Below are positions 55,089 to 62,406 of a DNA stretch of 62,504 bases, one piece after another (within the stretch, counting starts at the first letter, position 1; each line of letters begins with the position of its first letter). The position numbers and the translations under genes are program-made. A model generated the notes under the pieces. It had not been told where the DNA came from. It saw only the letters and a list, made by a program, of their open reading frames with translations, and did not search any database. Location of the stretch: the NCBI GenBank assembly GCA_013201395.1, contig JABMJD010000010.1:1-62504 (forward strand). Reading direction: 5' to 3'. This DNA is from Candidatus Syntrophopropionicum ammoniitolerans (GTDB lineage Bacteria; Bacillota; Desulfotomaculia; Desulfotomaculales; Pelotomaculaceae).

Positions 55089-56615
55089 TTATTTTATGGC
55101 ATTGATTATTTCTTTTTTTAATCCCGTATATTTATTAAGCCAGCCAATTCTCTCTGCGCGTAGCTTTGCCACCCGTTCACGGTAATCTGCCTCCTCAAAG
55201 TAATTTATTGGGTTATATTCGGCTATATTAATCCCGGGCATCTCCACCGGTACCTGATAGTGCCAGTCCGGATCAAAAGCCCATCTGATGTTACCTTTGG
55301 CTATTTGTTTCATAAGTTCTGTGGAAATTTTGATGGTAATTTTTTCACCGGGTTTTTTGCCCCCCATGCCGATGCTTCCGGTGTTCAATAAGTAACATTC
55401 CATATCCGGGTTTTTCCTTAGAATGCTTAGCAACCTGTTTCCCTCATCGGACTCCTTGCCGACTATGAACGGGTTTGTCCCCACCTCACGCTTGGATTCA
55501 CCTGCACGTGTCGGATCCCCGGCTGAGGTTTCGATTGATTCACCAAGCATAAAATATGCTGCTGCTTGTTCCGGATTTAATTTTGCCACTGCGGGGATAA
55601 TATCCTCTCTTCTAGTAATAAAAATGATCTTGTTTGCTTTATCCAGGTCTACCCTATTATCTGTGTTGGCCACCTCAGATCTTCTAATAACTGTTCTCCC
55701 GTTTGTGGTCAGTTCAGAGTTGGTAAAGTCAATACTGCCATCTTCGTAAACCTTAACATTTTCCAGGATAGCGTTAGGGGATACAGCAGCATCGTATAAT
55801 ACCTTCTGGGTAGGCTCCAGACCTTCTGTTTTTATATAAAAGCCATTTTCAGTGCCGTTGCAATAGCCATCCTCATCCATCATCACCATATCGTCCTGTC
55901 TGATAAAAACCCGTTCCTCACCAGTTAACCCATGATCGTGAATGGTTAGGGTTGTCTTGCCTGTCCCGCTTAAGCCAAACATAATAAAGCCAACATCCTC
56001 CAGGGCACCTTTAGCGGTGCGGACTCTTAAAACCTTGCCCCCCGCATGAAAGCCCAGGCCACCCTTTTTCTTCCACACATAGAGGGCCATTCTTAGAAAA
56101 GATTTTTTTATTTCACCAAAATAATCAGAACCTAGAGCAAAAGTTATTCCCAGTTCCGGGTGCACAAAAATCAGCCGCTCCGGCCATTCCGGCACCATCA
56201 CGGTAGTTAAATCCGGCTCCAATTTAGCAGGGTTTGGTTCAAAAAGCATGTTGTGCCACATGAAGGGGATGCGGGCATATTCTTTTGTTATATACAACCT
56301 GCAATTAAGTTGAAATTGAGGGCTATTGCCCAGTTTCCGGTCAATACATATGACTTCTTTTTCCCTTAGATACTCCCAAACCTTAGATGCAATCTCCTTT
56401 TCTTTTGCCAGTGATATTCCCTTTTGATCTACCCCCAGGTAGTCACCCTCCAGTATATAGGTGTACTTTGCGCTCCTGCTTCTTACCCGAGTAATGTAGC
56501 TGGCACTGCCATAACATGTTGTTTTTTCTTCTACAGCAGCCATATTCCTCAACTGTTCTGATCCGGGATTAATGATCAGTTTTGAGGCCTGAAGCGGCTG
56601 AATAAACGAATGCAT
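55089..56615 (-). CDS. pckA: Phosphoenolpyruvate carboxykinase (ATP), divergent form
   Basis: A 508-residue enzyme for oxaloacetate + ATP to PEP + CO2. The P-loop is FGLSGTGKTTLTIHD near 225. The usual kinase-2 segment around GDDEHxW is replaced by RQDDMVMMDEDGYCNGTENGFYIKTEGL near 254, and the C-terminal YFMLGESIETSAGDPT replaces the common YFLSGYTAKVAGTE. It is therefore a distant subgroup of the ATP family. I start at ATG 56615 (MHSFIQPL), 12 nt after GGGGGGAG; the ORF to 56738 lacks a site. It is divergent from GAPDH. Confidence 0.85.
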   Translation of the reverse strand: MHSFIQPLQASKLIINPGSEQLRNMAAVEEKTTCYGSASYITRVRSRSAKYTYILEGDYLGVDQKGISLAKEKEIASKVWEYLREKEVICIDRKLGNSPQFQLNCRLYITKEYARIPFMWHNMLFEPNPAKLEPDLTTVMVPEWPERLIFVHPELGITFALGSDYFGEIKKSFLRMALYVWKKKGGLGFHAGGKVLRVRTAKGALEDVGFIMFGLSGTGKTTLTIHDHGLTGEERVFIRQDDMVMMDEDGYCNGTENGFYIKTEGLEPTQKVLYDAAVSPNAILENVKVYEDGSIDFTNSELTTNGRTVIRRSEVANTDNRVDLDKANKIIFITRREDIIPAVAKLNPEQAAAYFMLGESIETSAGDPTRAGESKREVGTNPFIVGKESDEGNRLLSILRKNPDMECYLLNTGSIGMGGKKPGEKITIKISTELMKQIAKGNIRWAFDPDWHYQVPVEMPGINIAEYNPINYFEEADYRERVAKLRAERIGWLNKYTGLKKEIINAIK

Positions 56616-56933
56616 AATGATGTACTCCCCCCAGATAATAATACAAAATGGATCTAGTGCTTTTATTTCTCTATTTATGGATTCAGTATACAACATTTCT
56701 AAAAAAATACAATGCTCTTTAAAACGCAAAAACCCCATTTAGATGTGTTTTTTGACCGTTCAAAAAATGAAAAGCAATAAATATACATTTATTGCTAATT
56801 ACAAGTATTTAATAACTGTTATTGGTTCTAACAGCAGACTTCACATGCACGTGTGTTTTCCATATAATTTCAATGTTATATCTTAATTTCTATGGGCACT
56901 ATAGGTACAGAGATGACAGGAGGTATTTTGCTT
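56616..56933. other. Divergent pckA / gap intergenic region
   Basis: About 320 bp, A/T-rich, holding promoters of both gluconeogenic genes. The main structure is the palindrome at 56773-56796. A GACAGGAGGTATTTTG ribosome-binding site precedes gap. No coding frame with a good start is seen. Confidence 0.5.
56773..56796. promoter_or_regulatory. Palindromic operator candidate between pckA and gap
   Basis: AGCAATAAA, centre TATACA, TTTATTGCT: 9-bp perfect arms. It lies 160 bp from the pckA start and 138 bp from the gap start, between divergent genes, so it is unlikely to be a terminator. Confidence 0.55.
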
Positions 56934-57944
56934 ATGGTGCTAAAGGTAGGAATTAATGGATTTGGTCGGATAGGAAGGAATGTGTTTAGGGCCGCAATGG
57001 ACAGCGATGAAATAGAAGTTGTTGCTGTGAACGATCTAACTAACGCTTGTACCCTCGCTCATCTTCTGGAGTATGACTCAGTACATGGAACCCTCGATGC
57101 TGACATTTATGCCAATGAAGAACGCGAATTCAGGGTAAACGGCAAAGATATTGAGGCTTTCGCCATAGAAGATCCCGGCGCCATACCATGGAGTGAATAT
57201 GACGTCCAGATAGTGATCGAATCCACCGGCCTTTTTACCAGACGTGAAGAGGCCATTAAACATATGAATGGCGGTGCAAAAAAGGTACTGATTAGCGCAC
57301 CGGCCAAAAATGAAGATATCACAATAGTGATGGGCGTTAACGAAAACAAGTATGATCCGGCAAAACATCACATTATATCAAATGCATCATGCACTACAAA
57401 CGGCCTGGCCCCCGTAGTCAAGGTGATCCACAAAAAATTTGGCATAGCCCGGGGCCTGATAACAACTGTACACTCATACACCAATGATCAGCAAATACTG
57501 GATCTCCCACACAAAGACTTACGGCGGGCCAGAGCAGCCGCCCTTTCTATTATCCCCACAACTACAGGCGCAGCAAAGGCGGTAGCTCTGGTCATCCCGG
57601 AGCTGGAGGGGAAACTAAATGGGCTTTCCATACGTGTGCCTACCCCTAATGTATCTGTTGTGGATTTGGTGGTGGAACTGGACAGGCAGGCCTCAGTTAG
57701 AGAAATAAATCGTGAATTAAAAAATGCTGCAGCGGGACCACTAAGGGGCATCCTGCAGTTTTGTGAAAAACCACTTGTGTCTCGAGACTTCAACGGCAAC
57801 TACCATTCCTCTGTTGTGGACAGCATGTCAACAATGGTTGTGGACGGCGCTTTGGCTAAGGTTTTAGCCTGGTATGACAATGAGTGGGGGTATTCCAACA
57901 GAATCGTGGATCTGGCCGCCTATATCGGTAAATTTGCCCTATAA
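56934..57944 (+). CDS. gap: Glyceraldehyde-3-phosphate dehydrogenase
   Basis: A 336-residue type I GAPDH that interconverts glyceraldehyde-3-P and 1,3-bisphosphoglycerate. The N-terminus KVGINGFGRIGRNVFRA, Asp in VVAVNDLTN (NAD preference), active-site Cys in SNASCTTNGLAPVVKVI near 152 and TTTGAAKAVALVIPEL near 211 are all present. ATG 56934 follows AGGAGG by 10 nt. The ORF upstream to 56892 has no site. It is divergent from pckA across a palindrome, recalling GapB of Bacillus, but anabolic versus catabolic use is not proven. Confidence 0.93.
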   Translation: MVLKVGINGFGRIGRNVFRAAMDSDEIEVVAVNDLTNACTLAHLLEYDSVHGTLDADIYANEEREFRVNGKDIEAFAIEDPGAIPWSEYDVQIVIESTGLFTRREEAIKHMNGGAKKVLISAPAKNEDITIVMGVNENKYDPAKHHIISNASCTTNGLAPVVKVIHKKFGIARGLITTVHSYTNDQQILDLPHKDLRRARAAALSIIPTTTGAAKAVALVIPELEGKLNGLSIRVPTPNVSVVDLVVELDRQASVREINRELKNAAAGPLRGILQFCEKPLVSRDFNGNYHSSVVDSMSTMVVDGALAKVLAWYDNEWGYSNRIVDLAAYIGKFAL

Positions 57945-57955
57945 ATCATGCTGAT

Positions 57956-58879
57956 TTAAGAGCATTGGCAAATGCCGGCCCCTTTCATGATTTCAGGAAT
58001 GATTTCCTCCCAGGAAATAGCCATAATATGGAACCCCGCCAGGCCTTTAACATTTTCTTTCATGTATTTTATTTGTTCGATACAAATAGAAATACCCTCG
58101 GTTTTCTGATCCTCTGCTTTCGTCAGACGTCTGACAATTTCTTCCGGCACTGAGATACCAGGCACCCGGTTCTGCATAAATTTAGCAGCCCGTGAACTTT
58201 TGAGCGGGGTAACTCCCGCCAGTATATGAGCCCTTTCGTGCAGCCCGCGCTCCACACACATTTCCATGAACCGGGCAAACCTTTCTAAATCATAAATACA
58301 TTGGGTTTGAATGAATTCTGCACCGGCGTTAATTTTTTTCTCTAAACGATCCACCTGGTATTCGAATGGGTCGGCGAAAGGGTTGGCCACCGCCCCAATG
58401 AAAAATTTAGGTTCAAATTCCTTTATTGCTGCCCCAGAAAAAAATAGTTTTTCGTCACACATTCTTCTGGTGAGCTGAATTAGCTGTATGGAATCTATGT
58501 CGTAAACGTTTTTTGCAGTAGGGTGATTGCCGAACATTTGGTGATCGCCAGATAGGCATAGTACATTTTTTAATCCCATACTATAAGCGCCAAGCAAATC
58601 ACTTTGAATAGCGATCCTATTTCTGTCCCGGCAGGTTACCTGAACAACTGGTTCGATACCGTTGTTCATAATATGAAACGCCGCACTAATGCTGGACATA
58701 TGGACAACAGCAGACTGGCAGTCCGTAACATTGGCCGCATCTATGTACCCTTTGAGCGTTTTTGTGTGACGGATAATATTGTGAGGTGATGAATGTTTGG
58801 GCGGCCCTAGTTCTGCTGTCACCACATGGCGACCGCTTTTTAATACCCTTTCCAGATTGCTGCCTGCTGAAGTCAACAT
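57956..58879 (-). CDS. metF: Methylenetetrahydrofolate reductase
   Basis: A 307-residue FAD-dependent TIM-barrel enzyme reducing methylene-THF to methyl-THF. Signature stretches are VTAELGPPKHSSPHNIIRH near 20, VTCRDRNRIAIQSDLLGAYSMGLKNVLCLSGDHQ near 80-113, and FIQTQCIYDLERF near 190. It lies 3 nt downstream of metV in the same direction. MetVF pairs are known from acetogens, where they act with HdrABC-MvhD or other electron modules. It is convergent with gap, 11 bp apart. Confidence 0.92.
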   Translation of the reverse strand: MLTSAGSNLERVLKSGRHVVTAELGPPKHSSPHNIIRHTKTLKGYIDAANVTDCQSAVVHMSSISAAFHIMNNGIEPVVQVTCRDRNRIAIQSDLLGAYSMGLKNVLCLSGDHQMFGNHPTAKNVYDIDSIQLIQLTRRMCDEKLFFSGAAIKEFEPKFFIGAVANPFADPFEYQVDRLEKKINAGAEFIQTQCIYDLERFARFMEMCVERGLHERAHILAGVTPLKSSRAAKFMQNRVPGISVPEEIVRRLTKAEDQKTEGISICIEQIKYMKENVKGLAGFHIMAISWEEIIPEIMKGAGICQCS

Positions 58880-58882
58880 TTT

Positions 58883-59545
58883 TTATATGCCCTCCTTGAT
58901 CATCCTGCGCGGCCCACCATCACGTGATTCAGACCAATCCTTGGGGGGAATGATTCTTTTCAGCAGATCGAGACGACCCTGTGCCGCCAGACGTTTATAG
59001 ATTAAATGCCATACACAGTCAAGTTCATTATTAATTTCGCACTTACCGTTTTGAGCCCCACCACATGGGCCATTTAAAATACTTTTCGGGCATCGTGCTA
59101 TCGGGCAGATACCAGCAGTGAGATGAATCATGCAGTCACCACAAAGACTACACCGCTCTTCCCATATCCCCTGCTGTATGGATCCCCCGACAAATTTTGT
59201 ATTCATCGCCGGTATGACGTATTTATCACTATACCTCTCAGCCAGGTACTGGGGCCCTACCCCACAGGCCATAGATACAATGGCCTCAACGTCCTCTACC
59301 ATATCCTGTAACTCATCAATAAATTCCGGATCACACTGGCGGGTGACAGTATGGGTTTTTATTTCAACAGGCTTACCCGCTAGACGACGCTTAATACGCA
59401 GGGCACTGGCCAGTATTTCACATTCCTTTTCACCACCGGTGAGACACACCGTCACACAGCTACCACATCCAAGCAAAAGCAGCTTATTATAGCCCTCAAT
59501 AAGATGTAATATTTCCGCTAGTGGTTTTTGTTCTGCTACAATCAC
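58883..59545 (-). CDS. metV: MetV: zinc/Fe-S partner of MetF
   Basis: A 220-residue MetV (methylene-tetrahydrofolate reductase C-terminal domain family) protein. Cys motifs CGSCVTVC near 28, CSLCGDCMIHLTAGICPIARCPKSILNGPCGG near 137-168 and CEINNELDCVW near 172 form Fe-S or zinc sites. MetV gives MetF its electron entry in Wood-Ljungdahl organisms. The gene directly precedes metF (3-bp gap), so the operon is metVF. No hdr genes adjoin; the hdr-flx cluster lies 15 kb away. Confidence 0.92.
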   Translation of the reverse strand: MIVAEQKPLAEILHLIEGYNKLLLLGCGSCVTVCLTGGEKECEILASALRIKRRLAGKPVEIKTHTVTRQCDPEFIDELQDMVEDVEAIVSMACGVGPQYLAERYSDKYVIPAMNTKFVGGSIQQGIWEERCSLCGDCMIHLTAGICPIARCPKSILNGPCGGAQNGKCEINNELDCVWHLIYKRLAAQGRLDLLKRIIPPKDWSESRDGGPRRMIKEGI

Positions 59546-59866
59546 TGGCCCACCTTCCTCTCCTTATTCAATGAATAACACTGGTTAATTGATAAACGGA
59601 TGAAAATACCGACCATTTATTATAACATGGATATGCCCCTAAAACAGCCGGGCAAAAATATGCTTGCCCCATTTTTGCCCACAACAGGTTTATTCCCCCT
59701 CGCCTCAACCATTTATCCAAAATGGTTTTATATTATTATTTTTTTTACATATTGTATAATTTGCATTCTAATAGCGCATAATATGGTTACTCCGCTTTGG
59801 TGAGTTCTATCTCTCCCCGTCCAGCGCAAGCTGGACATTTTTTTGTCTACCTCCCAGGGTTATAGC
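59546..59866. other. Intergenic region with possible short transcript
   Basis: 320 bp between metV and the tRNA promoter, mostly A/T. A TATAAT at 59755-59760 and a strong terminator at 59820 could bracket a transcript of about 80 nt. A 67-codon frame (59600-59803) with one membrane-like segment lacks a ribosome-binding site and is not called. Confidence 0.35.
59820..59848 (+). terminator. Strong terminator with no clear upstream gene
   Basis: GTCCAGC-GCAA-GCTGGAC followed by ATTTTTTT, a perfect 7-bp stem with tetraloop. No annotated plus-strand gene ends just upstream. Confidence 0.8.
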
Positions 59867-59895
59867 TTGACGCGTTTTTCCGGGTAGGCTATAAT
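59867..59895 (+). promoter_or_regulatory. Sigma-A promoter for tRNA-Pro/tRNA-Glu
   Basis: TTGACG, 17-nt spacer, TATAAT, 18 nt before the first tRNA. Confidence 0.85.
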
Positions 59896-59913
59896 TCTAT
59901 TTGTAAGATTTAG

Positions 59914-59991
59914 CGGGATGTAGCGCAGTTTGGCTAGCGCGCTTGCCTTGGGAGCAAGAGGCCGGGGGTTCGAATCCCTCCATCCCGACCA
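59914..59991 (+). tRNA. tRNA-Pro (TGG anticodon)
   Basis: Acceptor CGGGATG/CATCCCG, anticodon arm CTTGC-CTTGGGA-GCAAG with anticodon TGG, T-loop GTTCGAATC, discriminator A, encoded CCA. Confidence 0.94.
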
Positions 59992-59993
59992 TC

Positions 59994-60069
59994 GGCCCCA
60001 TGGTCAAGTGGTCTAAGACACCGCCCTTTCACGGCGGTAACCCGGGTTCGAATCCCGGTGGGGTCACCA
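59994..60069 (+). tRNA. tRNA-Glu (TTC anticodon)
   Basis: Acceptor GGCCCCA/TGGGGTC, anticodon arm CCGCC-CTTTCAC-GGCGG with anticodon TTC, discriminator A, encoded CCA. Two nucleotides after tRNA-Pro, so co-transcribed. Confidence 0.95.
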
Positions 60070-60078
60070 ATAGTATAA

Positions 60079-60118
60079 AACAGCATGGTTTGATGAGAAA
60101 CCATGCTGTTCTTATTAT
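60079..60118 (+). terminator. Terminator of the tRNA-Pro/Glu unit
   Basis: AACAGCATGGTTT and AAACCATGCTGTT, 13-bp perfect stem with 6-nt loop, followed by CTTATTATT. Confidence 0.8.
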
Positions 60119-60133
60119 TATCTACATACCATA

Positions 60134-60280
60134 CTAAACACTGGGTCTATTAATACCTCTGGTTTTATTTTTTATTTTTTTATTATGTGCCTGACCGGTG
60201 TTCCATAGTTCCTGGTATCCGGTTTTTGTAGTACCGCCTTTTGCACATGGTTTAACGACCTCTTCTATTTTTTCACTCAC
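60134..60280 (-). CDS. Small basic protein (48 aa), unrecognised
   Basis: GTG 60280 follows AAGGGGGT with 7-nt spacing. The 48-residue product is Lys/Asn-rich (VSEKIEEVVKPCAKGG...KIKNKTRGINRPSV), hydrophilic and basic. No family is recognised. It lies antisense between two tRNA units. The good ribosome-binding site argues for a real gene, but the short length leaves doubt. Confidence 0.45.
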   Translation of the reverse strand: MSEKIEEVVKPCAKGGTTKTGYQELWNTGQAHNKKIKNKTRGINRPSV

Positions 60281-60411
60281 CTGTATACCCCCTTTGTATT
60301 AATAATATTTCCGATGTTATTGTGAATTATTTTGCCAAGCCCATTTATTTAGGTATGAACCCTACCTGGCTTGGCTTTCAGGAATAAGAAAAATTTTAGT
60401 TGTCGGTCTTG

Positions 60412-60441
60412 TTGACAGAGGGTATCCCGGTATGCTATATT
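60412..60441 (+). promoter_or_regulatory. Sigma-A promoter for tRNA-Leu
   Basis: TTGACA, 18-nt spacer, TATATT, 42 nt before tRNA-Leu. Confidence 0.75.
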
Positions 60442-60483
60442 TATGTGTGCAATTCACTCACAGGACTGAGGATAATTTCACTA

Positions 60484-60570
60484 GCGGCAGTGGCGGAATT
60501 GGCAGACGCGCAAGATTCAGGTTCTTGTGCCCGCAAGGGTGTGGAGGTTCAAGTCCTCTCTGCCGCACCA
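60484..60570 (+). tRNA. tRNA-Leu (CAG anticodon)
   Basis: Class II tRNA with long variable arm (GTGCCCGCAAGGGTGT). Acceptor GCGGCAG/CTGCCGC, anticodon arm CAAGA-TTCAGGT-TCTTG with anticodon CAG, discriminator A, encoded CCA. Confidence 0.95.
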
Positions 60571-60650
60571 GTATTTTCAAGGGCTAGCGGGTTTTACGTT
60601 AGCATAGCAAAAGGAAAAAATATTTTTACTGCAACTTTTACTGCACCAGT

Positions 60651-60680
60651 AAAAAAGGCTTCCGATCGGAAGCCTTTTCC
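60651..60680 (+). terminator. Terminator of tRNA-Leu
   Basis: AAGGCTTCCGATCGGAAGCCTT, perfectly self-complementary, followed by TTCCTTT. Confidence 0.8.
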
Positions 60681-60779
60681 TTTATCACCCGATTTCTAAT
60701 TGCAATTGCAAACATGTTCCCATTAGCCTCTGTCTTAAAATCTTGCCTGGTAGAAAGCTGAGGACCCTTTATATTTCTT

Positions 60780-61664
60780 TCACTCTTCTAAAACAGGTGG
60801 TTCATTACCTTGGAATGATTCTCCCTGGCAGCTATTATGCTCCCCCTTTACCGCTTCGCTTCCATCACCGCCAAATTCAGTGGTAAAGTCATTACCAAAC
60901 CCGTCCATTACTGAACGTGCCCTGTCTGCCAATCCCATGCCGCTTTCCATCGACTGCACTGCCACTGAGTGCAGGCCTTGCCTGACTGTAGGCCAAAGCA
61001 TGGCAGCCAAAATAGCTGCACCAATGCCATAGGCAAAACCTTTGCGTTGCCCCAATCCCAGCGTTTCTAACACACGCTGGAACCAACCGGATCCAACTGT
61101 GCCATTGCTGCCCAAGAGCCTTTGTTTAACTTCGTTAATACTGACCCCCTGCCCTCGTGCTTCAGTCACAATAGAACGCGCTATATCCTGAATTTGCGGA
61201 TCAATATTGACACCTGCCCTGTTCTCAATAGCTTGAATGGTATCTAATTCTTTGGCCAGGTCTCTCTTGATATCTTGTAGCGTCCTGTGGCGTTGCCGGA
61301 TCATCCTGCCTATATTTTGATCAGAGACAATATCGCCATAGCCGTGTAAATCAGCTTGACGCAGGGCCTCTCTGGCTCTCATATCGGCAAGCAACTCTTT
61401 TTTTACACTATCTGCAATAGTTTGATCATAGGGATTTATAGGGCTAGTATCAGATACGGTTTCGTTCCCTCGGTTCACCGGCAATTCCCCCCGAAGATCA
61501 GTTAGAACCTCTTTTTTTATCCGTTCCAGATCTATCTGTCCATACTGGTTGTTGGCTTTTCTGTTGTTATTATACCTACCTTGCCCCAATGCCTCATTAA
61601 AAACCGGATCAGACAGTATTTCTTGCTTGATCGACTCCACTAGTACCCGATTTGTTTCCTGCAT
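60780..61664 (-). CDS. Amphipathic-helix-repeat protein with one membrane segment
   Basis: A 294-residue protein of unrecognised family. Six copies of a helix motif of the form (E/D)xIKKEIL(A/T)DLR occur (for example VESIKQEILSD near 9, LERIKKEVLTDLR near 46, ADSVKKELLADMR near 83, LQDIKRDLAKEL near 130). Near 205-225 there is a hydrophobic helix YGIGAAILAAMLWP, then an amphipathic stretch and an acidic Gly-rich tail. It is probably membrane-anchored with cytoplasmic repeats. ATG 61664 follows AAAGGAGG. Paralogous to the next gene. Confidence 0.7.
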   Translation of the reverse strand: MQETNRVLVESIKQEILSDPVFNEALGQGRYNNNRKANNQYGQIDLERIKKEVLTDLRGELPVNRGNETVSDTSPINPYDQTIADSVKKELLADMRAREALRQADLHGYGDIVSDQNIGRMIRQRHRTLQDIKRDLAKELDTIQAIENRAGVNIDPQIQDIARSIVTEARGQGVSINEVKQRLLGSNGTVGSGWFQRVLETLGLGQRKGFAYGIGAAILAAMLWPTVRQGLHSVAVQSMESGMGLADRARSVMDGFGNDFTTEFGGDGSEAVKGEHNSCQGESFQGNEPPVLEE

Positions 61665-61712
61665 GTAGGTTCCTCCTTTATAGTTCACTCCTGGACTTTA
61701 AAGCTTCTAACA

Positions 61713-62327
61713 TCAGTCTTTACAGTTGGAGTAATAGCCATTATCTGGGGATAGCCGCAAATCCTTTAAAATATCCCTCTTTATTCTTTCTGCTTCTGCC
61801 CGTGAAAACTGTTCCCTGTTTCTGTTATCCATTTCCTTTCGTTGCTGTCTAAAACTATTACCGGAAGGTTCCCGTCCTTTTTCCCAGGCTTCTCCTTGTG
61901 CTTCTAACTCAGCTAACACTTCTTTTTTTATAGACGCGGCCAAAAGGGAATTGTCCCGTTTGGATTTATCCAATATTGTAGCCTGCAGTTCATTTAGTAT
62001 ATCTTTTTTTATTTTTTCTCTTTCTTCCGGGCTAAACCCCCGGTCTGGGCTTTCCCCTTTCCCAGAGGTAAGGGGTAATCCTCTGCCAATTTTCCTCTCA
62101 ACAAAACCTTCTACTGATCCCACACCAACTAAAATATCCTGCCATATGGCCTCAACAAGATCATGGTAGGCTTGTCTGGTAGATTTTCGGCTATAAGAAC
62201 GGCCGGTATTAAGTAGATTGTCTCCGTGCCTGTCATCCTCGGATATTTGAGTATTCCTGAGCTGTAGATCGGCCAAAATTTGCTGTTTAACACTTTCGGT
62301 TAATGCTTTTCTAGTTTCTGGGTTCAT
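61713..62327 (-). CDS. Amphipathic-helix-repeat protein (paralogue)
   Basis: A 204-residue hydrophilic protein of unrecognised family. Five copies of the IKKxILxEL helix motif are visible: TESVKQQILADL near 10, VEAIWQDILVGV near 58, REKIKKDILNEL near 103, AASIKKEVLAEL near 131, AERIKRDILKDL near 180. They are separated by disordered polar linkers. Unlike its neighbour it has no membrane helix. ATG 62327 follows AGGAGG by about 7 nt. It is 48 bp from the next gene and likely co-transcribed with it. Alternative: a scaffold or spore-coat component. Confidence 0.7.
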   Translation of the reverse strand: MNPETRKALTESVKQQILADLQLRNTQISEDDRHGDNLLNTGRSYSRKSTRQAYHDLVEAIWQDILVGVGSVEGFVERKIGRGLPLTSGKGESPDRGFSPEEREKIKKDILNELQATILDKSKRDNSLLAASIKKEVLAELEAQGEAWEKGREPSGNSFRQQRKEMDNRNREQFSRAEAERIKRDILKDLRLSPDNGYYSNCKD

Positions 62328-62406
62328 TAGGATTCCTCCTATTGATATTTTTAGCAAGGGTGGCCCTACCAATTTCAATTAGTTTTCATAAAATTGCTCC
62401 TTCATG

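Noticed and set aside
59600-59803. 67-codon ORF with one membrane-like segment ahead of a terminator
   Set aside because: No ribosome-binding site at any start and A/T-biased sequence; kept only as a lead within the small-RNA finding.
60484-60660. Short repeat of the tRNA-Leu 3' end (GCACCAGTA near 60565 and 60645) as an integration site
   Set aside because: Only 9-10 bp match, and no integrase or phage gene is present.
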